64,000 bases of DNA from positions 595,328 through 659,327 of the forward strand of contig NZ_LMRF01000006.1 of the NCBI RefSeq assembly GCF_001424755.1, given 5' to 3'. Position 1 is the stretch's first letter. Each line of letters opens with the position of its first letter. The translations under genes and the position numbers were made by a program. Below, in pieces: positions 28,680-36,629 of the stretch. The notes beneath the pieces were generated by a model. That model was not told the DNA's origin and ran no database searches. It was given only the letters and a program-made list of their open reading frames with translations. This DNA comes from Marmoricola sp. Leaf446. GTDB lineage: Bacteria > Actinomycetota > Actinomycetes > Propionibacteriales > Nocardioidaceae.

Positions 28680-29878
28680 GCGGGGCCGCGCCCCGCCCAG
28701 GTCCAGGCGTACGCCGGGTCCTCCACCGCCAGCGCGAGCTCGCCCAGCTCCAGCGGACGGAAGGTGTCGACCATGACGGCGAGCTCGTCGAAGTACTCCG
28801 CCCCGATCGAGGCCTCGACCGCGCTGGGCTGCGGTCCGTGGGCGTGGCCGCCGGGGTGCAGCGAGATCGACCCGATCCCGATGCCCGAGCCCTTGCGCGC
28901 CTCGTAGTCGCCGCCGACGTAGAACATGACCTCGTCGGAGTCGACGTTGGAGTGGTAGTAGGGCACCGGCACCGACTGCGGGTGGTAGTCGACCTTGCGC
29001 GGGCAGAACGCGCAGACCACGAAGCCGCCCGCCTCGAAGACCTGGTGCACCGGCGGCGGCTGGTGGACCTTGCCGGTGATCGGCATGAAGTCCTCGACGT
29101 TGAACGTGTAGGGGTAGAGGCAGCCGTCCCAGCCGACCACGTCGAGCGGGTGCGTGGCGTAGGTCAGCCGGCTGCCGACGATCCCGCCCGGCCCGTGGCC
29201 GCGGTGCTTGACCAGCACCTCGACGTCGGTGCCCTCGAGCAGCAGCGGCTCGGTGGGGCCGTGCAGGTCGCGCTCGCAGTAGGGCGCGTGCTCGAGCAGC
29301 TGGCCGTAGCGGGACAGGTAGCGCTTGGGCGGCGCCACGTGGCTGCTCGACTCGATCGCGTAGAGCCGGCTCTCCTCCGCCGGTACCCAGCGGTGGGTGG
29401 TCGCGCGGGGGACGACCACGAAGTCGCCGGTGCGGTAGGCCAGCGCCCCGAACACGGTCTCGACGGTGCCGCTGCCCTGCTCGACGTAGACGCACTCGTC
29501 ACCGACGGCGTCGCGGTACCACGCCGAGGTCTCCCCCGACACGACGTAGGAGATCCGCACGTCGGCGTTGCCGAGCACCAGCCGCCGCCCGGTCACCGGG
29601 TCGCCGCCCCTCTCCTCGGTCGAGCCTGGTGGGACCACGTCGTGCAGCCTGAGGTGCCGGGGCTTGAGCGGGTGGTTGGCCTGCGTCGTGAGGTCGGGCA
29701 GGTCCCACACCCGGCTGTCGACGATCGCCGACGGGACGCCGCGGTGGTAGAGCAGCGAGGAGTCGCTGGAGAACCCCTCCTCCCCCATCAGCTCCTCGCA
29801 GCGGAGCGCACCCGCCTCGTCGCGGAACGCGGTGTGCCGGGTGCGGGGGACGTCGCCGACGCGACGGTAGTAAGCCAC
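28676..29878 (-). CDS. hmgA: Homogentisate 1,2-dioxygenase
   Basis: This 400-residue Fe(II) ring-cleaving dioxygenase converts homogentisate to maleylacetoacetate in tyrosine/phenylalanine breakdown. The cupin fold shows GDFVVVPRATTHRW, and the C-terminal metal region YYHSNVDSDEVMFYVGGD plus SLHPGGHAHGPQP supplies His/Glu ligands. GTG at 29878 begins the conserved MAYYRRVGDVP. CAGGGT lies six bases upstream, suggesting a leaderless promoter. Divergent from an unknown gene and fahA, 36 bp away, so both halves of the pathway share one short control region. Confidence 0.93.
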   Translation of the reverse strand: MAYYRRVGDVPRTRHTAFRDEAGALRCEELMGEEGFSSDSSLLYHRGVPSAIVDSRVWDLPDLTTQANHPLKPRHLRLHDVVPPGSTEERGGDPVTGRRLVLGNADVRISYVVSGETSAWYRDAVGDECVYVEQGSGTVETVFGALAYRTGDFVVVPRATTHRWVPAEESRLYAIESSSHVAPPKRYLSRYGQLLEHAPYCERDLHGPTEPLLLEGTDVEVLVKHRGHGPGGIVGSRLTYATHPLDVVGWDGCLYPYTFNVEDFMPITGKVHQPPPVHQVFEAGGFVVCAFCPRKVDYHPQSVPVPYYHSNVDSDEVMFYVGGDYEARKGSGIGIGSISLHPGGHAHGPQPSAVEASIGAEYFDELAVMVDTFRPLELGELALAVEDPAYAWTWAGRGPA

Positions 29879-29902
29879 TCCGTCACCCTGCCCCGCGTCC
29901 TC

Positions 29903-29908
29903 TAGCCT
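29903..29908 (+). promoter_or_regulatory. Predicted -10 element of the unknown-fahA operon (leaderless)
   Basis: TAGCCT ends exactly six bases before the ATG at 29915, in the 36-bp divergent gap shared with hmgA. Confidence 0.45.
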
Positions 29909-29914
29909 CGCAAC

Positions 29915-30676
29915 ATGCCTGCCCCGTGGTGCCACGCGCTCCTCGACGACGCCGCGGTGCTGCCACCGCGGGGCCTGTCCCTCGACCGCGCCCTGGAGGC
30001 GCACGCGTCGCTGCGCAGCGGCGACCTGGGCGAGGTCGTCGGCGGGGTCGCGGTGACCGACCGCGAGCTGCCCCACCTGCCCCCGGGCGACCTGCCCGTG
30101 CACCTGCGGGTGACGGGCGGCGCCGGGATGCTGGAGGCCGCGCTGCGGTCGCTCGTGACGAGCGACCTGGCCGTGCGTCGCGTCGAGATCGCGCTGCGCG
30201 ACGAGGCCGACCTCGCCCACAACGCCCGTCGCGTCGTGCAGGTGCTCGACGTGACCGAGGCCCCGGAGGATCTCGCGGTCCACGTCGCGCTGCCGGTGCT
30301 GACCGGCGAGCCCACGGCGGGGTGGCTGGGCGCGCTCGACGAGCTGGCCGCGCGTGAGCTCGGCGTGCTGCTGGCCCACGCGCCCGGCCCGGGGACCGCC
30401 GCCGCGATCGAGGCGGCTCTCGACCGCGAGCTGCCGCTCGCCCTCGTCGGCGACGGCCTCGACGACGCCCTCACCGGGCTGCGCGCGGTGCGGGTCGCGC
30501 TCGACGGCGACGGGCCGGCCGCCGTCGCCGCGGCGCTCGGGGACGCCGACGCCGCCGTGGCCTGGGTCCGTGACGACCCGGACGCCGCGCGCCGCACGCG
30601 ACGATGGTGCGTCTCGGTGGCGGTGCCCGACCTCGCCGTCGCGCTCGACGACCTGTCGGTCCGGGACCTGACGTGA
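29915..30676 (+). CDS. Unrecognised protein coupled to fumarylacetoacetase
   Basis: This 253-residue soluble protein is rich in Ala, Leu, Asp and Val, with no signal peptide or membrane helix. I do not recognise a family. The alternating pattern of hydrophobic strands (LPVHLRVTGGAGML, VRRVEIALRDEADL, LAVHVALPVL, ELGVLLAHAPG, LPLALVGDGL, VRVALDGDG) suggests a parallel alpha/beta or TIM-like barrel fold. Its stop overlaps the fahA GTG (GTGA), so it very likely serves the homogentisate pathway. No maleylacetoacetate isomerase is otherwise present here. Whether this protein fills that step is open. Confidence 0.75.
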   Translation: MPAPWCHALLDDAAVLPPRGLSLDRALEAHASLRSGDLGEVVGGVAVTDRELPHLPPGDLPVHLRVTGGAGMLEAALRSLVTSDLAVRRVEIALRDEADLAHNARRVVQVLDVTEAPEDLAVHVALPVLTGEPTAGWLGALDELAARELGVLLAHAPGPGTAAAIEAALDRELPLALVGDGLDDALTGLRAVRVALDGDGPAAVAAALGDADAAVAWVRDDPDAARRTRRWCVSVAVPDLAVALDDLSVRDLT

Positions 30677-31824
30677 GCCCCGCGCCGACCTGGGTCGAGG
30701 GCGCGGCGGGGTCGGGCCACGACGTCGACCACCTCCCGCTCGCCGTGGTCGCCGGGGCCGGTGGGACGCCGTACGTCGGGGTCCGGGTCGGCGACCTGGT
30801 GCTCGACCTCGGTCGGCTCACCGGCGACCCCGTGCACGCCGCCCCGTCGCTGGGCCCGTTCCTCGCCCGCGGCCCGGCGCTGTGGGGGAGCACCCGCGCG
30901 AGCGTCGTCGAGGCGCTGACCGACCCGGGCCGTCGCGCGGAGGTCGAGCCGCTGCTGACGCCCGTCGCCGACGTCGCGGCGCTGCTGCCGTTCGAGGTCG
31001 CCGACTACGTCGACTTCTACTGCTCGCGGCAGCACGCCACCAACGTCGGCCGGCTGTTCCGGCCCGACGCCGCCGACCCGCTCCCCGAGGCCTGGCGCTC
31101 GCTGCCGATCGGCTACCACGGCCGCGCCGGGACGGTCGTCGTCTCGGGCACCGACGTGCGGCGGCCCTGGGGTCAGCGGCCGTCGTACGGACCCACGGAG
31201 CGGCTCGACCTCGAGGCCGAGCTCGGCTTCGTCGTCGGGGCGCCCTCGGTCCACGGGACGCCGGTGCCGACCACGGCGTTCCGCGACCACGTCTTCGGCG
31301 TGACCCTGCTCAACGACTGGTCGGCGCGCGACGTGCAGGCCTTCGAGTACCGCCCGCTGGGGCCGTTCCTCGGCAAGTCCTTCGCGACCTCGATCAGCGG
31401 CTGGGTCACCCCGCTCGCCGCGCTGGAGGCCGCCCGCGTCCCGCTCCCCGGGCAGGACCCGCCCCCGCCGGCGCACCTCGCCGTCGCCGAGCCCGCCGGC
31501 TACGACGTCGCCGTCGAGGTGGTGGTCGACGGCGACGTGGTCAGCCGCCCGCCGTACGCCGCGACGTACTGGTCCCCCGCGCAGATGCTCGCCCACCTGA
31601 CCGCGAACGGCGCCTCGCTGCGCACCGGCGACCTCTACGCCAGCGGCACCATCTCCGGCGACGCCCCCGACCAGGTCGGCTCGCTGCTCGAGCTGTTCCG
31701 CGGCGAGCGCTTCCTCCCCGACGGCGCCCAGGTCACCCTGCGCGCCACCGCCCCCGGCGCCCTCGGCGGCCGGATCACCCTCGGCGAGGTCACCGGCCGC
31801 GTCCTGCCCGCCCTCCCCGCCTGA
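30673..31824 (+). CDS. fahA: Fumarylacetoacetase
   Basis: This 383-residue hydrolase splits fumarylacetoacetate to fumarate and acetoacetate, the last step of tyrosine catabolism. Family motifs include VDFYCSRQHATNVGRLFRP (in parts), IGYHGRAGTVVVSG, the metal-binding LEAELGFVVG, LLNDWSARDVQAFEY and GPFLGKSFATSISGWVTP. The GTG at 30673 overlaps the upstream stop. hmgA lies on the other side of the divergent promoter. Confidence 0.94.
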   Translation: MSPAPTWVEGAAGSGHDVDHLPLAVVAGAGGTPYVGVRVGDLVLDLGRLTGDPVHAAPSLGPFLARGPALWGSTRASVVEALTDPGRRAEVEPLLTPVADVAALLPFEVADYVDFYCSRQHATNVGRLFRPDAADPLPEAWRSLPIGYHGRAGTVVVSGTDVRRPWGQRPSYGPTERLDLEAELGFVVGAPSVHGTPVPTTAFRDHVFGVTLLNDWSARDVQAFEYRPLGPFLGKSFATSISGWVTPLAALEAARVPLPGQDPPPPAHLAVAEPAGYDVAVEVVVDGDVVSRPPYAATYWSPAQMLAHLTANGASLRTGDLYASGTISGDAPDQVGSLLELFRGERFLPDGAQVTLRATAPGALGGRITLGEVTGRVLPALPA

Positions 31825-31870
31825 CCCGACGCGACAGCGGCCAGCCGGACCTGGCTCCGGTGCGCACCCG

Positions 31871-31970
31871 AGCGACGATCAGCTCGACACGGGGCGCGGG
31901 CCGGTGAGCGTGGCGCCCGGCCCGGGCCGGACGAACTGATCGTCACTTCGGCGTGGCCGACCCCGTGTCC
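31871..31970. repeat. Nested imperfect inverted repeats after fahA
   Basis: Arms 31871-31888 and 31930-31947 (core GACGATCAG / CTGATCGTC) are complementary at 15 of 18 positions. A second, interleaved pair, GACACGGGG (31886-31894) and CCCCGTGTC (31961-31969), cannot form at the same time as the first if both are in one RNA. The 220-bp gap 31825-32044 holds no gene. A terminator or a switch-like structure is possible. Confidence 0.5.
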
Positions 31971-32044
31971 GTGACCCGCCGGGCAACCGCACGGCCACGC
32001 GACCTCCTCCACCACCCGGCCGGGCTGCGTGCTTGGCTGGGGAC

Positions 32045-32980
32045 ATGACCGAGTCGAGCAGCACCACGTCCTCCCCTGGCTCCTCCCCCGTCGTCGTGGT
32101 CACCGGGGCCAACGGCCTCGTCGGGGCCCGCACCGTCGAGGCCCTCGTCGAGCGGGGCGCGTCGGTGCGTGCGGTCGTACGCCGCGCCGGCACCGCGCCC
32201 GACCTCGCCGGCGTCGAGGAGCACGTCGGCGACTTCTTCGACCCCGACCTCGCCGAGACGGTGGTGCAGGGCGCCGACGCCGTGGTCACCACCGTCCACC
32301 CGATGGGCTCCGACCTCGAGACCCAGCACCGCATCGCCGTCGAGGGCACGCCCGTCCTGGCCCGGGCCGCCCGCGACGCCGGCGTCACCCGGCTGGTCCA
32401 CATCTCGACCGCGGCCGTCTACGACCGCTCCCCCGAGGCCGGCGACGTCGACGAGGAGTCCCGGGTGGTGGGCGAGGACGGGGGCGACTACCCCGTGACC
32501 AAGCTGGCCACCGACCGCGCGCTCGCCGAGGTCGATGGCCTGACCACGGTGCTGCTGCGGCCCCCGGCCATCCTCGGCGCGGGCGAGACCTCGGTGTGGA
32601 ACACGCTCCGGCCCGCGCAGGTACGCGACGACGAGTCCGCGCGCAGCACCCAGCCCGACGCCACCTTCCCGTGGGTGCACGTCGACGACCTCGCCGCGGT
32701 CGCCGCCGACCTCGCGGCCGGCCGCATCCCCAGCGGCTCCGACCCCGCGACCGGGCCCGTGGAGGGCGGCTGCACCCCGCTCAACGTCACCGGCGAGAAG
32801 GCGACCCAGCGCGACTACCTCGGCACCGTCACGGCTGCCCTCGGCGTCGAGCCGACCTGGGAGGACGGCCCGGCCTGGACCGGACGTCTCTCGGCCGACC
32901 GTGCCCACGCGTGGGGCTGGAGCCCGCAGGTCGGGCTGACGCAGGCGCTGTCCGAGATCGACGCCGGGCTGCGCGGATGA
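32045..32980 (+). CDS. NAD-dependent epimerase/dehydratase family protein
   Basis: This 311-residue short-chain Rossmann protein has the dinucleotide motif VVTGANGLVGART at ~residues 17-30 and a YPVTK that matches the YxxxK catalytic pair. ATG at 32045 has GGGGA upstream. The stop overlaps the next gene (ATGA). The sugar or steroid substrate is unknown. NmrA-like regulators and 3-beta-hydroxysteroid dehydrogenases share this overall pattern. Confidence 0.87.
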   Translation: MTESSSTTSSPGSSPVVVVTGANGLVGARTVEALVERGASVRAVVRRAGTAPDLAGVEEHVGDFFDPDLAETVVQGADAVVTTVHPMGSDLETQHRIAVEGTPVLARAARDAGVTRLVHISTAAVYDRSPEAGDVDEESRVVGEDGGDYPVTKLATDRALAEVDGLTTVLLRPPAILGAGETSVWNTLRPAQVRDDESARSTQPDATFPWVHVDDLAAVAADLAAGRIPSGSDPATGPVEGGCTPLNVTGEKATQRDYLGTVTAALGVEPTWEDGPAWTGRLSADRAHAWGWSPQVGLTQALSEIDAGLRG

Positions 32981-33348
32981 GCCTCGAGATGCGGCTGGAG
33001 CTGATCCCGCTGCCGTGCACCGACGTCGACGCCGCCAAGGCGTTCTACGTCGACCAGCTCGGCTTCAGCCTCGACCACGACGTCGAGCCCGGCAACGGCA
33101 TGCGCGTGGTGCAGCTGACCCCGCCCGGGTCGGCCTGCTCGATCGTCATCGGCGTCGGGATCAGCGACCCCGAGGCGCCGCGGCTGCGGGGGCTGCACCT
33201 CGTGGTCGACGACCTGGACGCCGTACGCCGCACGCTGGTCGAGCGCGAGGTGGAGGTCTCCGACGTGGACGACCTCGGCGGGGTGCTCTACGCCCACTTC
33301 GAGGACCCCGACGGCAACGGCTGGACGCTGCAGCAGGTCCCCCGCTGA
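32977..33348 (+). CDS. Glyoxalase/bleomycin-resistance (VOC) family protein
   Basis: This 123-residue single VOC-fold protein contains LIPLPCTDVDAAKAFYVDQLG at the start, GLHLVVDDLDAVR in the middle and FEDPDGNGWTLQQVP at the end. Glu/His metal ligands are partly kept. Coupled to the epimerase by ATGA overlap. Could be an isomerase, an extradiol-type enzyme or a drug-binding protein. Confidence 0.88.
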   Translation: MSLEMRLELIPLPCTDVDAAKAFYVDQLGFSLDHDVEPGNGMRVVQLTPPGSACSIVIGVGISDPEAPRLRGLHLVVDDLDAVRRTLVEREVEVSDVDDLGGVLYAHFEDPDGNGWTLQQVPR

Positions 33349-33353
33349 GCCGG

Positions 33354-33367
33354 GTCGGGTTCCCGAC
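33354..33367 (+). terminator. Short hairpin after the VOC gene
   Basis: GTCGGG-TT-CCCGAC, a perfect 6-bp stem, starts six bases after the stop codon. It is weak and has no T-run. Confidence 0.35.
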
Positions 33368-33443
33368 GGCCCGGTCCGTTCCCCTGAGGCGGGGGCACCT
33401 CCGCTGCTAGCGTCGCCGGACGCTCATCACCACGGGGGAACGC

Positions 33444-34106
33444 ATGGGGGCACGACGGACGCGCGCGGTCGGAGCGGTGCTCGCCTGCCTGGCCGCAATG
33501 GTCCTCGCCGGGTGCGGGCAGTCGGGGGGCGACGGCGGGTCCGCGGAGGACTCCGGGGCGGCCACGCCGTCCACCAGCGCGTCCACCAGCGCCTCCACCG
33601 GCGCCTCCATCGGCGTCGAGGCCGACGGTGCGGCGAGCGTCGACCCCGCCGACCCGGGTGAGGACCTGCTCGACGACGTCGTCCGCGGCGTCGTCATCAA
33701 GGGGACCGACCGCAACCTGACGTGGAAGTTCCCGGAGACCTACGAGACGTCGGACGCGCAGCAGGCCTCGTCGCAGGACGAGGACGGCGCGAAGTACGAC
33801 CTCGCGATCGGCTTCAAGGCCGGCACCGACAGCCGCACCGAGGGCCAGGCGCTGGCGGACCGCGCCGACGCCGACCAGGAGGTCACCGTCGACGAGGTGG
33901 AGGTGGGGGGCAAGCCCATCGTCACCACCGCGACGGACAGCACGTCGGGCAGCCTGCGCACCTACTTCTGGTCGCCCGACGGCGTCGACGGCACCTACGC
34001 GGTCCTCCTGTTCGCCTACGACACGACCGTGGCCGACACGCCGGGCGAGCGGCTCGACGAGGTCTACCAGACCGTCGGGTCCCTCGACCTCGAGGCAGCA
34101 CCCTGA
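33444..34106 (+). CDS. Lipoprotein of unknown function, paralogue of the 34439 gene
   Basis: This 220-residue lipoprotein has signal GAVLACLAAMVLAGC (lipobox VLAGC). A low-complexity Ser/Thr/Ala linker (STSASTSASTGAS) and a ~150-residue extracytoplasmic domain follow. The domain part NLTWKFPETYETSD aligns by eye with QWRFPEGYTTSPD of the protein encoded at 34439-35083. Both promoters carry a GCTAxCGTCG element and a short leader ending in GGGGGA-ACGC or GGGGGACGC. A recent tandem duplication with a small lipoprotein frame between them is likely. Confidence 0.78.
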   Translation: MGARRTRAVGAVLACLAAMVLAGCGQSGGDGGSAEDSGAATPSTSASTSASTGASIGVEADGAASVDPADPGEDLLDDVVRGVVIKGTDRNLTWKFPETYETSDAQQASSQDEDGAKYDLAIGFKAGTDSRTEGQALADRADADQEVTVDEVEVGGKPIVTTATDSTSGSLRTYFWSPDGVDGTYAVLLFAYDTTVADTPGERLDEVYQTVGSLDLEAAP

Positions 34107-34123
34107 CGGCCAGCGGCTTCGAG

Positions 34124-34330
34124 GTGGTCCAGGCCGACATCCGGGCGGCCGCCCGCCCCGTGTGGTCCACGCCCCGGACCCACCCCTCGACCACGGGACG
34201 GGTCGCCGCCGTCGGTCTCGCCGTCGGTCTCGCCTCCGCCCTGACCGGGTGCGGCGGCTCCGAGGACGACCGCTCCTCCCCCTCGTCCTCCTCCTCCGCG
34301 CCCGTCGCCCCGGTGACGCCGAGCCGGTGA
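34124..34330 (+). CDS. Possible small lipoprotein (68 aa)
   Basis: An open frame from GTG 34124 encodes a hydrophobic stretch VAAVGLAVGLASALTGC with a good lipobox (ALTGC), then a Ser-rich tail. It lies in the 332-bp space between the two paralogous lipoproteins and starts 18 bp after the first one. No ribosome site is evident and there is no recognisable domain. It could be a decayed third copy reduced to its signal peptide. Confidence 0.4.
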   Translation: MVQADIRAAARPVWSTPRTHPSTTGRVAAVGLAVGLASALTGCGGSEDDRSSPSSSSSAPVAPVTPSR

Positions 34331-34356
34331 GCCGTCCGGCTGCCTCTCGGTAACGA

Positions 34357-34393
34357 GCACGACCGGCCCGAAACCCGGGCACGTCGGTCGTGC
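34357..34393 (+). terminator. Two-part hairpin between lipoprotein genes
   Basis: GCACGACCG (34357-34365) pairs with CGGTCGTGC (34385-34393), and inside it GCCCG pairs with CGGGC. The stem ends 45 bp before the ATG of the second lipoprotein, separating the two transcription units. Confidence 0.5.
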
Positions 34394-34438
34394 GGTCGCT
34401 ACCGTCGTGCTCCGGCCACACACACCCTCGGGGGACGC

Positions 34439-35083
34439 ATGACCCGGATCCACCCACGCCGCCTGCTCGGCGCCGCGACCGCGCTCGTGCTCACGGCCGG
34501 CCTCGCCGCCTGCGGCGGTTCGGGCACCGAGGCCGGGGCTGCTCCCGAGGGGAAGCCCGAGGCCGAGTCCGCGTCCCCCTCGCCCCGAGTGCTCGACCCC
34601 GACGACGACCTGCTGCAGCGACCGATCCTGGCCAAGGAGTTCCCCGGCACCGGGCTGGACGCGCAGTGGCGCTTCCCCGAGGGCTACACCACCTCGCCCG
34701 ACCTGCGGATGGCCTCCCTGAGCGCGGACGGGCTCGAGGTCACGATGGGCGTGGGCCTGATCGGCGACAAGGTCCAGCAGGAGGCGTATCAGGACATGCT
34801 GGACGAGATCGAGGCGGACGCACCGCCGGAGGCCGACTACCAGCCCGCCGAGGTGGAGGTCGGGGACCTCACGTGGTCCACCGTCACCGGCGGGGACGAC
34901 GACTCGACCCTGGTGGTCTACCTCGCGAGCCCCGAGGGCCTCGACGTGACCTACCAGCTGGTGTGGCAGGCCTCGGCCGCCCCGGACGACGTGCCGGACC
35001 GCCGCACCGAGGAGTTCGAGCAGTTCGTCGGCTCCTTCACCCTCGAGCCCGCCGAGGACGGCATCACCTCCTCGACCGGGTGA
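34439..35083 (+). CDS. Lipoprotein of unknown function, paralogue of the 33444 gene
   Basis: This 214-residue lipoprotein has signal GAATALVLTAGLAACGG (lipobox GLAAC), an acidic, Pro/Ser-rich linker and a domain of ~150 residues (QWRFPEGYTTSPD, then LSADGLEVTMGVGLIGD and VGDLTWSTVTGG). It shares layout and several motifs with the upstream paralogue. Strongly acidic (many Asp/Glu). No enzyme motif is seen. Likely exposed on the outer face of the cytoplasmic membrane. Confidence 0.8.
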   Translation: MTRIHPRRLLGAATALVLTAGLAACGGSGTEAGAAPEGKPEAESASPSPRVLDPDDDLLQRPILAKEFPGTGLDAQWRFPEGYTTSPDLRMASLSADGLEVTMGVGLIGDKVQQEAYQDMLDEIEADAPPEADYQPAEVEVGDLTWSTVTGGDDDSTLVVYLASPEGLDVTYQLVWQASAAPDDVPDRRTEEFEQFVGSFTLEPAEDGITSSTG

Positions 35084-35109
35084 CGCAGCAGCGCCCGGAC
35101 CGGTGGGGC

Positions 35110-35568
35110 TCAGGCGTCGCCGGCGGGCACGAGCGCGGCCAGCACGACGCCGGCGTCCACGTCGCGGAGCAGGTCGGCCCGGGTGACGATGCCGTCCGCG
35201 CCCACGGCCGCCTCGGCGAGCAGCACCGCCGCCTGGCCGCCCTTCACGGCGCGGGCGAGCCACGCGTGGTCGAGGGAGTGCAGCGGGATCCGGCTGGCGT
35301 CCTCGCCCCCGATCCGCAGCAGCAGCTCGGCACGGGTCCGGCCGGTGCGGGTCAGCAGGCAGCCGTTGGCGGGCTGCAGGTCGAGGTCGTCGGTCTGCGC
35401 GACCGGGCGGAACCCGCGCAGCGCGAACAGCTTCTTCATCGCGTCGTGCGCACCGCCGCCCTGCACGACGGGGACGGGCGGGAGCTGGAGCACGAGGAAG
35501 TCGGGGCCGGCGTGGGTGGCCCAGCGGACCTCGGGGCGCAGGTCGTCGTCGGGGGGAAGGTCGCTCAC
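35110..35568 (-). CDS. Hypothetical protein, 152 aa
   Basis: A soluble 152-residue protein with a GTG start. The C-terminal ~70 residues (IPLHSLDHAWLARAVKGGQAAVLLAEAAVG, in parts, and LRDVDAGVVLAALVPAG) and an acidic N-terminus are visible. I do not recognise a family. Convergent with the lipoprotein gene (26 bp) and 116 bp from the divergent DUF1905 gene. Confidence 0.65.
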   Translation of the reverse strand: MSDLPPDDDLRPEVRWATHAGPDFLVLQLPPVPVVQGGGAHDAMKKLFALRGFRPVAQTDDLDLQPANGCLLTRTGRTRAELLLRIGGEDASRIPLHSLDHAWLARAVKGGQAAVLLAEAAVGADGIVTRADLLRDVDAGVVLAALVPAGDA

Positions 35569-35684
35569 GCGTCCAGCCTGTCAGGCGCCGGTCGGGCTCC
35601 GGCCCTGGCCCGGCCCGGGGGCGCGCCGCCGGGACGTGGCGCTCGGACTGCCCGTCGTCCCGGGTCCCGGGTGATACTCGTGCG

Positions 35685-35984
35685 ATGGACTTCGAGTTCA
35701 CCGGCGAGGTCGTGGAGTGGCGCGGCCCGGCGCCGTACTGGTTCCTGCGGGTGCCGGCCGAGGAGACCGAGGACATCAAGCTCGCCGCCAAGGGGCTGGA
35801 GTACTGGGGCCAGGTGCCGGTCACGGTCCGCATCCACGGCACGCTCTTCACGACCGCGCTGTTCCCCCGGGACGGCCGCTACCTGGTGCCGCTCAAGGTC
35901 GCCGCGCGACGGCTCGCCGGGATCGACGTGGAGACCGACCTCGAGCTCGCCGCCGGGCTCGACGTCGGCCGCACCGACCGCTGA
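35685..35984 (+). CDS. DUF1905 family protein
   Basis: A 99-residue beta-barrel-like small protein: FEFTGEVVEWRGPAPYWFLRVP, in parts, then YWGQVPVTVRIHG and RYLVPLKVAARR. DUF1905 is a common small domain in bacteria, sometimes fused to a YdeI-type domain, and its function is unknown. GATACT lies six bases before the ATG, fitting a leaderless promoter. Ends one base before the stop of the convergent DUF2231 gene. Confidence 0.87.
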   Translation: MDFEFTGEVVEWRGPAPYWFLRVPAEETEDIKLAAKGLEYWGQVPVTVRIHGTLFTTALFPRDGRYLVPLKVAARRLAGIDVETDLELAAGLDVGRTDR

Positions 35985-35985
35985 C

Positions 35986-36540
35986 TCAGGTCGCGTCGTA
36001 CGCCGGGTGGTGGCTGCCGACCTTCTTGGCGAGCGACAGGTGTCCCCCGAGGTAGGCACCCACGCTCGAGACTGTCGCCCCGGCCAGGGCCCAGGCGCGC
36101 CCGGCGCGGTGGTCCCCCCGTCGTCGGGCGAGGTACGACGCGGCGTACAGGCCGATCGAGGCCCCGTTGGTGGCCGCGTGGACGAGGCCAACCCGCTGCT
36201 CGCGCTGCCCGGTGCCGGACCACTCGGCCCAGCCGGTCCAGGCGGTGGGGCCGGCGAACAGGAGGCCGGTGGCGACGAGTCGCTGGGCCGAACCGGCCGC
36301 GCCCGCGCCGCCGACGACGTCGAGCACGCCTGCCGAGGTCCAGCTGCCGAGCACGAGGTTGGTCAGCACCGGGTGCAGCGCGTGGCCGACCTGGTCGCCG
36401 CGCAGCACCCGGCCGCGGACCCCGCTGCCGAAGAGCCTCGTGACGTGCGGACGCAGCGCGCCGACCGCTCCGTCGAGGGCGGTGGCGTCCTCCAGGGCCA
36501 GGGTGGCGCGGACGAGGGCGGGGCGGTGGTGGGTCGACAT
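35986..36540 (-). CDS. DUF2231 family membrane protein
   Basis: This 184-residue protein has the DUF2231 pattern: HPVLTNLVLGSWTSAGVLD begins the first membrane segment, and LFAGPTAWTGWAEW and GLVHAATNGASIGLYAASYL follow, with a final helix ending GAYLGGHLSLAKKVG. In many actinobacteria DUF2231 proteins are next to Rieske-type ferredoxins or are fused to them. None is near here. Probably binds a cofactor in the membrane through conserved His (inference). Confidence 0.82.
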   Translation of the reverse strand: MSTHHRPALVRATLALEDATALDGAVGALRPHVTRLFGSGVRGRVLRGDQVGHALHPVLTNLVLGSWTSAGVLDVVGGAGAAGSAQRLVATGLLFAGPTAWTGWAEWSGTGQREQRVGLVHAATNGASIGLYAASYLARRRGDHRAGRAWALAGATVSSVGAYLGGHLSLAKKVGSHHPAYDAT

Positions 36541-36629
36541 GGGGCCTCCTCGGTCGCCCCGGCGCGTCCGGGGTGGTCCCACTGTCGTCCCGTCACGCGG
36601 GCCTGACAACACCTCGCCCGGCCGGTGGG

